NCBI GenBank assembly: GCA_027886925.1
Contig: JAPCJN010000118.1
Location: 1-6,347 of the forward strand
DNA from: Nitrososphaerota archaeon
Lineage (GTDB): Archaea; Thermoproteota; Nitrososphaeria; Nitrososphaerales; UBA183
Direction: 5' to 3'
Length of the DNA: 6,347 bases
Of this stretch, positions 1 through 4,127 are shown one piece after another. The notes beneath the pieces were generated by a model. The model saw only the letters and a list, made by a program, of their open reading frames with translations, did no database searches and was not told where the DNA came from. Every line of letters starts with the position of its first letter. Position 1 is the stretch's first letter. Both the position numbers and the translations under genes were made by a program.

Positions 1-1
1 A

Positions 2-178
2 TTCATCATGGAGATGATTCAAAAGTATGACGCGATAGGATACGCCAAGAAGATGTCCACGCAGCTTGTCACCGACGCGAGGTCGATGCTCAAAAAGGCA
101 GAGTGGAAGGCGGGAGAGACGGAGGCAGTCGAGTGCGTAGACGCCATCGCCCGATACTCGGTTGAGCGCGACTGGTAG
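2..178 (+). CDS. idsA: C-terminal end of a geranylgeranyl/polyprenyl diphosphate synthase (partial)
   Basis: The frame is open from the window edge and gives 58 residues ending in TAG, running FIMEMIQKYDAIGYAKK to YSVERDW. This resembles the last helices of trans-isoprenyl diphosphate synthases: an 'I..Y.A..YA' helix, then an 'A..ML..AEW' helix, and a final helix 'A.ARYSVERDW' like the '..Y.v.R..' ending of the family. These enzymes condense IPP with allylic diphosphates to give the C15/C20 chains of archaeal ether lipids. The catalytic Asp-rich motifs lie upstream, outside the window, so the call rests on the tail only and chain length cannot be judged. gltX begins 38 bp after the stop with no clear promoter between them, so the two are probably co-transcribed. 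An isoprenyl synthase beside gltX fits thaumarchaeal gene order as I remember it. Confidence 0.72.
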   Translation, partial: FIMEMIQKYDAIGYAKKMSTQLVTDARSMLKKAEWKAGETEAVECVDAIARYSVERDW

Positions 179-216
179 CACGGACAGATTGGCCGACACA
201 AGGGTAGCCGAAGAAT

Positions 217-1980
217 ATGGACGCCTCGCTAACTGACGACGACCTCAAGGCGATGGAGAAGCACGCCCTCCTCAATGCCGTGAAGCACTCCGGGAAGGCG
301 CAGGTGGGCGCGGTGGTCAGCAAGGTCCTCGGCGAAGCGCCCGCCCTGAGGGGATCGGCGAAGGAGGTCGCGATTGCGGCCGCCGAGGTCGTCAAGCGCG
401 TGAGCTCGCTCTCGGTCCCAGAGCAGCAGAAGCTGCTGGAGGAGAGGTATCCGGAGGCGCTGGAGGCGAACGAGGAGCGGAAGAACGCGCTGAAGGAGGA
501 CGAGAAGGCGAAGGAGGGGCAGCTACCGCCGCTGGCAAGGGCCGTCGAGGGCAAAGTCGTTTTGAGGCTCCCACCGGAGCCATCGGGCTACATGCACATC
601 GGCCATGCTATGGCGGGCGTGATCAACGAGACTTACAGGGACGTCTACAAAGGGGAGCTGTGGCTGCGGTTCGAGGACACGAACCCGAAGAAGGTGAAGA
701 AGGCCTACTACCAGAGCTTCAGGGACGGCTACACGTGGCTCGGCATCAGGTGGGACCACGAGAAGAGCGTCTCCTCGGACATGGAAGTCCTCTACGAAGA
801 GGCGAGGAAGCTCATCGTGAAGGGGGCGGCCTACGCGTGCGCCTGCCCGATCGACCTTGTGAAGAAGCTCAGGTTCGACGGCCTCGCCTGTGAGCACAGA
901 GGCCGGCCGATCGAGGAGAACCTCGAGATATGGGAGGGAATGCTATCGAGGAAGTTCAAGGAGGGCGAGTACGTCATCAGGTTGAAGGGCGACCTCTCGA
1001 ACCTCGACCACTCCCTCAGAGACCCGAACCTCCTCAGGGTCATCGACGCGCCCCACCCGCTGGTCGGGACGAAATACGTGGTCTGGCCCATCTACGACTT
1101 TGAGAACGTGGTCGAGGACCGCATCTGCGGCGTGACCCACGTCCTGAGGAGCGCCGAGTTCCACGTCGCTCTCCAGGACAGGCTCAGGGAACTCCTGGGG
1201 TTCCCGGAGGTCGTCGTCGAGCAGTTCTCGAGGTTCAACTTCAAGGGCACTCCGGTGCAGAAGCGGCTGCTGCGCCCCCTCGTCGAGGAGAAGGTCGTCG
1301 ACGGCTGGGACGACCCCCGCATGCCAACCATAGAGGGAGTGAGGCGCAGGGGAATACTGAGCGAGGCGATCCGCCAGTTCACTGTGCAGGTGGGCTACAC
1401 CAAGGCGGAGCACACCTTCGACTGGAGCCTGCTTTTCGCGGTCAACAGAAAAATCCTCGACCCGATCTCGAGGAGGCTCTTCTTCGTGCCCGAGCCTGCG
1501 CCATTGAATGTCAAGGGGGCGCCTCCGCGCGTCATCTCGATACCTTTCCACCCGACCGACGAGAGGTTCGGGAAGAGGGACATATCGGTCAGGAGCGACG
1601 CGACGCTGTGCGTGCCGTCGGACGACCTCTCCGCCTTGCAGACAGGCGACGTTTTCCGTCTGATGGACCTTTACAACGTCCGCCTCCTCTCGAAGGAGGG
1701 CGAGATCGCGGAAGCCGAATACGCCGGAGACGAGCGCAAGCACGACATGAGGAAGCTCCAGTGGGTCCTTGACGACGACTCGAAGAGACCCGTGGAGGTC
1801 GCGGAGCCGCACGAGCTCTTTCTCGAGGACGGGGCGATAAACCCCAACAGCCTCGTAGTCCGGAACGGGTTCGCGGAGGAAGCCTTCAGCACGTTGTCAT
1901 TGGGAGATATCGTGCAGTTTCCGCGCTATGGGTTCGTGAGACTCGACTCTCCCGGAAAGTGCGTCTTGGCGCACTCTTAG
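217..1980 (+). CDS. gltX: Glutamyl-tRNA synthetase, archaeal type (class I)
   Basis: A 587-residue cytoplasmic enzyme that charges tRNA with glutamate; in archaea lacking GlnRS it normally also makes Glu-tRNA(Gln), which GatDE then amidates (family knowledge; neither partner is in view). Residues 1-100 form the alpha-helical N-terminal domain of archaeal GluRS (KHALLNAVKHSGKA...). The Rossmann catalytic domain opens with PPEPSGYMHIGHA, with HIGH at 127-130, and RFEDTNP at 151-157. C208-x-C210 and C225-x-H227 resemble the zinc site described in bacterial GluRS (inferred). The KMSKS-equivalent loop reads GTPVQKR (344-350), followed by VDGWDDPRMPT and RRRGI. The rest is the all-beta anticodon domain of the GlnRS/eukaryotic GluRS type. 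Length is normal for the family. ATG 217 is the first plausible start and the N-terminal domain begins at once. No strong Shine-Dalgarno sequence is seen. Confidence 0.95.
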   Translation: MDASLTDDDLKAMEKHALLNAVKHSGKAQVGAVVSKVLGEAPALRGSAKEVAIAAAEVVKRVSSLSVPEQQKLLEERYPEALEANEERKNALKEDEKAKEGQLPPLARAVEGKVVLRLPPEPSGYMHIGHAMAGVINETYRDVYKGELWLRFEDTNPKKVKKAYYQSFRDGYTWLGIRWDHEKSVSSDMEVLYEEARKLIVKGAAYACACPIDLVKKLRFDGLACEHRGRPIEENLEIWEGMLSRKFKEGEYVIRLKGDLSNLDHSLRDPNLLRVIDAPHPLVGTKYVVWPIYDFENVVEDRICGVTHVLRSAEFHVALQDRLRELLGFPEVVVEQFSRFNFKGTPVQKRLLRPLVEEKVVDGWDDPRMPTIEGVRRRGILSEAIRQFTVQVGYTKAEHTFDWSLLFAVNRKILDPISRRLFFVPEPAPLNVKGAPPRVISIPFHPTDERFGKRDISVRSDATLCVPSDDLSALQTGDVFRLMDLYNVRLLSKEGEIAEAEYAGDERKHDMRKLQWVLDDDSKRPVEVAEPHELFLEDGAINPNSLVVRNGFAEEAFSTLSLGDIVQFPRYGFVRLDSPGKCVLAHS

Positions 1981-1982
1981 CG

Positions 1983-1999
1983 TTTTAATGCTTAAGTAT
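1983..1999 (+). promoter_or_regulatory. TATA-like promoter region of the L7Ae-S28e-L24e-Ndk unit
   Basis: The 55-bp gap after gltX contains an AT-rich stretch, TTTTAAT followed by CTTAAGTAT, in an otherwise GC-rich context. Counting about 26 bp from a box centred near 1995 puts the start site near 2021, which would give a leader of about 15 nt before ATG 2036. A GGGAG at 2020-2024 could pair with the anti-Shine-Dalgarno of 16S rRNA, 11 nt before the ATG. The TTTT in the same stretch could also help end gltX transcription. The assignment rests on position and base composition only. Confidence 0.5.
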
Positions 2000-2035
2000 T
2001 CCGAGAAAAGGGCTGGTCTGGGAGATTTTTGATAG

Positions 2036-2446
2036 ATGACCCCAAAACCTTACTTTGTAAAGTTCGAGACCCCGAAAGAGGTCGCTGAAGCAGCCTATGA
2101 GGTCCTCAGACAAGCGTCCAGGACCGGAAAGGTAAGGAAGGGAACCAACGAGACCACAAAGGCCATCGAGAGAGGCCTCGCCAAGCTGGTGATCATCGCG
2201 GAAGACGTCCAGCCACCGGAAGTCGTGGCGCACCTGCCGATCATCTGCGACGAGAGGAAGATCCCGTACGTCTTCGTCGCCTCGAAAGACCAGATTGGGC
2301 CCGCCATAGGGATAGACGTCTCGACGGCCGCTGCCGCCGTGACGGAGGCGGGCGAAGGCCAAGCGATCCTCGACCAGATCACGCAAGAGCTAACTAACAT
2401 GAGAAAAGCTAGCGGAACGGCCCAGGCAGCAGAAACAAAGGCGTAA
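2036..2446 (+). CDS. rpl7ae: Ribosomal protein L7Ae, K-turn RNA-binding protein
   Basis: A 136-residue member of the L7Ae/L30e/S12e family. It binds kink-turn RNA in the 50S subunit and, in archaea, also in box C/D and H/ACA guide RNPs and RNase P. The RNA-binding signature RKGTNETTK is at 34-42 (the G-x-N-E-x-x-K core is intact), followed by LVIIAEDVQPPEVVAHLP (51-68) and CDERKIPYVFVASKDQIG (71-88), all at the expected spacing. The last 15 or so residues (NMRKASGTAQAAETKA) form a polar Ala/Lys-rich tail somewhat longer than in the shortest archaeal homologues and are probably disordered. ATG 2036 is favoured because a GGGAG lies 11 nt upstream and a TATA-like element lies at a suitable distance. 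It is the first gene of a tight unit; S28e starts 6 bp after its stop. Confidence 0.97.
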   Translation: MTPKPYFVKFETPKEVAEAAYEVLRQASRTGKVRKGTNETTKAIERGLAKLVIIAEDVQPPEVVAHLPIICDERKIPYVFVASKDQIGPAIGIDVSTAAAAVTEAGEGQAILDQITQELTNMRKASGTAQAAETKA

Positions 2447-2452
2447 CAAGAA

Positions 2453-2683
2453 TTGAGCAGCGGCGGTGGCGGCAAGCAAAGCGCGGAGTCGATTACTCCT
2501 GGGGAGGTAGTCCAGATCGTAGGGCGCACCGGTGTCGCGGGGGAGATAACACAGGTCAGAGTGAAGATTCTCGAGGGAAAGGAAAAAGGGAGGATTCTGA
2601 CGAGGAACGTCAAGGGACCGATAAGGATCGCGGACATCCTGCTGCTCAGAGACACGGAGCGAGAAGCCAGGAAGATCAGATAG
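2453..2683 (+). CDS. rps28e: Small-subunit ribosomal protein S28e
   Basis: A 76-residue OB-fold protein of the 30S subunit, found in archaea and eukaryotes and located near the mRNA exit region of the platform. The family pattern is nearly complete: [20 protein letters not shown] (18-37), [20 protein letters not shown], and the ending [10 protein letters not shown]. The usual Gly before 'DIL' is Ala here (IRIADILLL), a mild change. The start is TTG at 2453: no ATG or GTG precedes the conserved core in this frame, and TTG gives a short Gly/Ser-rich N-terminus (SSGGGGKQS) typical of an unstructured arm. There is no Shine-Dalgarno sequence in the 6-bp gap after L7Ae, so translation is probably coupled to the upstream gene (inference). 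Confidence 0.95.
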   Translation: MSSGGGGKQSAESITPGEVVQIVGRTGVAGEITQVRVKILEGKEKGRILTRNVKGPIRIADILLLRDTEREARKIR

Positions 2684-2692
2684 GCGACCTGG

Positions 2693-2881
2693 TTGGCATA
2701 CACGCCCAAGCGATGCGCTTTCTGTGGCAAGGGCATCCACCTCGGAACCGGAATAATGCTCGTGATGAACGACGGCTCTTCAAAGTCCTATTGCTCGTCA
2801 AAGTGCAAGATAAACGACAGGAAGCTGAAGAGGGACCCGCGCAAACTAAAGTGGGCGCGAAGGAACCTCACGGTCAGGTAG
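2693..2881 (+). CDS. rpl24e: Large-subunit ribosomal protein L24e (zinc ribosomal protein)
   Basis: A 62-residue protein of the 50S subunit, close to the usual archaeal length. The treble-clef zinc site is complete: C8-x2-C11 (CAFC) and C34-x3-C38 (CSSKC). Between them comes GTGIMLVMNDGSS, and after them the basic stretch LKRDPRKLKWARR, a hallmark of the family that contacts rRNA. The start is TTG at 2693 (TTG GCA TAC), 9 bp after the S28e stop. It is the only start that leaves a normal short N-terminus before the first Cys pair. No clear Shine-Dalgarno sequence is seen, so coupling to S28e is likely. ndk follows 9 bp downstream. Confidence 0.96.
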   Translation: MAYTPKRCAFCGKGIHLGTGIMLVMNDGSSKSYCSSKCKINDRKLKRDPRKLKWARRNLTVR

Positions 2882-2890
2882 AGTGATAGG

Positions 2891-3313
2891 ATGTCGTCTT
2901 CACAACCAGACCCTAACGAGAGGACGCTCATAGTCGTGAAACCCGACGCCGTCGCGCGAGGGCTCGTCGGCGAGATCCTCTCACGGTTCGAGAAGCGCGG
3001 GATGAAGATACTGCAGCTCAGAGGGCAGACGATGACCAAGGCAAAGGCCGAGGAGTTCTACAGCGTCCACAGGGAGAGGCCTTTCTTCGGTGAACTCGCC
3101 TCGTTCTTCTCCAGCAGCATGACAGTCGGCGCGGTGCTACAGGGCCGGGACGCGGTAGCAATGGTCAGAAGGATGGTCGGCGTCACGAAGAGCTGGGAGA
3201 GCGCGCCGGGGACCATCAGAGGCGACTTTGCCACAGGGCTCACCGACAACGTGATCCACGCGTCGGATTCGGCTGAGTCCTTCGAGAGGGAGAGCAAGGC
3301 CTACTTCTCCTGA
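2891..3313 (+). CDS. ndk: Nucleoside diphosphate kinase
   Basis: A 140-residue cytoplasmic enzyme that moves the gamma phosphate of NTPs to NDPs through a phosphohistidine, supplying GTP, CTP and UTP. All expected active-site residues are present: K17 in VVKPDAV, Y57 in EEFYSVH, F65 in RPFFGEL, R93, T99, R110 in APGTIRGDF, N120, catalytic H123 in NVIHASDS, and the E-rich ending FERESKAYF. The loop after T99 reads TKSWESAPGT where many homologues have T-N/D-P; this is a substitution, not a truncation. The start is ATG 2891, with GTGAT at 2883-2887 that can pair with the archaeal anti-Shine-Dalgarno (3-nt gap, a little short). It is the last gene of the L7Ae unit; linkage of ndk with L24e and infB is common in archaea and matches the GTP demand of translation. 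Confidence 0.97.
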   Translation: MSSSQPDPNERTLIVVKPDAVARGLVGEILSRFEKRGMKILQLRGQTMTKAKAEEFYSVHRERPFFGELASFFSSSMTVGAVLQGRDAVAMVRRMVGVTKSWESAPGTIRGDFATGLTDNVIHASDSAESFERESKAYFS

Positions 3314-3323
3314 GACGCCCGCC
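3313..3323 (+). repeat. 11-bp direct repeat, copy 1
   Basis: AGACGCCCGCC here recurs exactly at 3417-3427, 104 bp later. Copy 1 begins on the last base of the ndk stop codon. With this base composition an 11-bp match in a 325-bp spacer could be chance, but it marks the left part of the non-conserved block. Confidence 0.4.
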
Positions 3324-3344
3324 CAGGGACATAACTTCGCTTGA

Positions 3345-3357
3345 ACCGGCTCCCGGT
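3345..3357 (+). other. Small GC-rich hairpin after ndk
   Basis: ACCGG (3345-3349), loop CTC, CCGGT (3353-3357) is a perfect 5-bp inverted repeat 31 bp after the ndk stop. No T-tract follows, so it is not a classical terminator. It might mark the 3' end of the L7Ae-ndk transcript or be incidental. Confidence 0.35.
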
Positions 3358-3416
3358 GCACGATTCATCACCATTTGTCGACACCCTGCTCGAAAAAAGT
3401 TGAGGCACGGCATCTT

Positions 3417-3427
3417 AGACGCCCGCC
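3417..3427 (+). repeat. 11-bp direct repeat, copy 2
   Basis: Exact second copy of AGACGCCCGCC (copy 1 at 3313-3323). It could reflect a small duplication or the edges of inserted DNA; no transposase gene or terminal inverted repeats accompany the pair. Confidence 0.4.
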
Positions 3428-3460
3428 GTGTCAGAGTGACGATGTCTTCCCGCCTAATCC

Positions 3461-3481
3461 TCGTCCGCTCGATCGCTCTCC
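3461..3481 (+). repeat. Dispersed intergenic element, copy 1
   Basis: TCGTCCGCTCG followed by ATCGCTCTCC closely matches 6012-6034, where the same 11 bases are followed by TTCGCGCTCTCC. The copies differ by one substitution and a 2-base insertion. Both lie in intergenic DNA on the same strand, one upstream of the secreted-protein gene and one upstream of the S6e gene. Its function is unknown. Confidence 0.4.
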
Positions 3482-3497
3482 GGCCAAGGCCGAAGAG
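3476..3497 (+). other. 22-bp imperfect palindrome (hairpin or operator-like)
   Basis: The arms CTCTCCGGCC (3476-3485) and GGCCGAAGAG (3488-3497) are complementary at 9 of 10 positions around a central AA. As RNA this would form a strong stem with a CAAG loop and one C-A mismatch. As DNA it has the shape of a site for a dimeric regulator. It lies about 140 bp upstream of the preferred start of the secreted-protein gene and overlaps the right end of the dispersed element. Confidence 0.45.
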
Positions 3498-3537
3498 GCG
3501 GAGAAACTAGCAGCGACCTACGCCATCAGAAAAACGC

Positions 3538-3577
3538 CCGTCCGTCCGTCCGTGCGTGCGTGCGTGCTTGCGTGCGT
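3538..3577 (+). repeat. Tetranucleotide tandem repeat, 10 units
   Basis: Ten 4-base units in a row: CCGT four times, GCGT three times, GCTT once, GCGT twice. The block 3551-3567 is strictly alternating pyrimidine-purine (GCGT units), a composition that favours Z-DNA. It lies 61 bp before the preferred GTG start of the secreted-protein gene. The same frame stays open through the repeat from a TTG at 3375, so gain or loss of a unit would shift any longer reading frame. Units of four bases are typical of slipped-strand contingency repeats in bacteria; a similar role here is inference. Confidence 0.9.
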
Positions 3578-3594
3578 GGCTCAGGCAGCACCAT

Positions 3595-3602
3595 GGTTAA
3601 CC
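3595..3602 (+). promoter_or_regulatory. Possible weak promoter element of the secreted-protein gene
   Basis: GGTTAACC is an 8-bp palindrome and one of the few AT-containing stretches upstream of GTG 3639. At about 40 bp before the start it would place initiation near 3625 with a 14-nt leader. It is a poor match to an archaeal TATA box, so this is tentative. Confidence 0.2.
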
Positions 3603-3638
3603 ACAACGGCTAAGTCCTCCCCCATTGAATCGACAGAC

Positions 3639-4046
3639 GTGAGACCCAATGCCGTTGCCTCGGCGACCTCATTAGCCCTTCTCCTCGTGTTGGGCGGACT
3701 CCAGTCTGCGGCCGCGGACGCGTCCATCGGCGGCACATCGACTTGGACTGTCGTCGGCCCCCCCACAATGCTTACACTCGAGGGTTCTCCTGCCTTCCAG
3801 ATCACCTTTCACAACGACCTCACTGTAAGCGTCTTTGGAATTGTTATGGTGGTCCTCCACAACGGTCTCGGGCAGACCGTCTACTACACGACCGCGACCA
3901 CGACCCTGACCCGCCTAGGAATCGGCCCGGTTTATGCTGCTGTCGTGGGCGTCCCGGCCGGCAGCTACAACGCAACATTCTTCGCCATGGATTCCAGCGG
4001 CGTCGGGATATCTGCTCCGACGACCGCGGTGTTCGTCATAGGATAG
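3639..4046 (+). CDS. Small secreted beta-rich protein of unknown function
   Basis: I do not recognise a named function. From GTG 3639 the product has 135 residues. It begins with a standard Sec signal peptide: short n-region with Arg (MRPN), hydrophobic core AVASATSLALLLVLGG, and a c-region LQSAAADA with likely cleavage after A26 or A28. The mature part of about 108 residues is rich in Thr, Val and Gly, has no Cys and no second membrane segment, and alternates in the manner of beta strands (FGIVMVVLHNGLGQTVYYTTATTTL, then PVYAAVVGVPAGSYNATFFAMD, then APTTAVFVIG). 'PAGSYNATFFAMDSSGVGIS' looks like the strand-turn-strand of an Ig-like/fibronectin-like sandwich, and similar small modules occur, as I recall, in secreted thaumarchaeal proteins. 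N111-A-T is a possible N-glycosylation sequon. The frame is open upstream to TTG 3375, but that would bury the signal peptide behind 88 unlikely residues. Other in-frame GTGs (3552, 3564, 3576) lie within the tandem repeat. Confidence 0.65.
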   Translation: MRPNAVASATSLALLLVLGGLQSAAADASIGGTSTWTVVGPPTMLTLEGSPAFQITFHNDLTVSVFGIVMVVLHNGLGQTVYYTTATTTLTRLGIGPVYAAVVGVPAGSYNATFFAMDSSGVGISAPTTAVFVIG

Positions 4047-4083
4047 TCCTCCCGCGTTTCGGGCCTATTCGAAGAAGCAAGGG

Positions 4084-4090
4084 ATAATTA
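4084..4090 (+). promoter_or_regulatory. TATA-like box upstream of infB
   Basis: ATAATTA in a GC-rich setting, centred near 4087. A start site about 26 bp downstream (near 4113) would give a leader of about 15 nt before ATG 4128. This would give infB its own promoter, separate from the ndk unit. No clear Shine-Dalgarno sequence precedes the ATG. Confidence 0.5.
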
Positions 4091-4092
4091 GG

Positions 4093-4104
4093 GGGGAAAT
4101 CCCC
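4093..4104 (+). promoter_or_regulatory. Perfect palindrome GGGGAAATCCCC region between infB TATA box and start
   Basis: GGGGA (4093-4097), AA, TCCCC (4100-4104) form a 5-bp inverted repeat just downstream of the TATA-like box and upstream of the predicted start site. A regulator bound here would block polymerase, so an operator role is possible. The short loop makes an RNA hairpin unlikely. Confidence 0.3.
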
Positions 4105-4127
4105 GGCTGTCTGAATGCTGATTTTCC

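Noticed and set aside
943..1812. 289-codon open frame on the minus strand inside gltX.
   Set aside because: It is fully antisense to a certain gene, is the mirror of its GC-biased third positions, and has no recognisable domain.
2015..2041. Kink-turn in the L7Ae leader for self-regulation (L7Ae is known to bind K-turns in some mRNAs).
   Set aside because: Only GGTC/GACC (4 bp) brackets the start codon, and the inner bases do not give convincing C and D boxes with tandem G-A pairs.
3437..3447. Box C/D guide RNA suggested by GTGACGATG (near RTGATGA).
   Set aside because: No CTGA D box at suitable distance and no second C'/D' pair.
3375..3638. N-terminal extension of the secreted protein from TTG 3375 (88 extra residues).
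   Set aside because: The added residues are Pro/Arg/Cys-rich with no fold-like pattern, include the translated tandem repeat, and would place a perfect signal peptide in mid-protein. The open frame is explained by scarcity of stops in GC-rich DNA.
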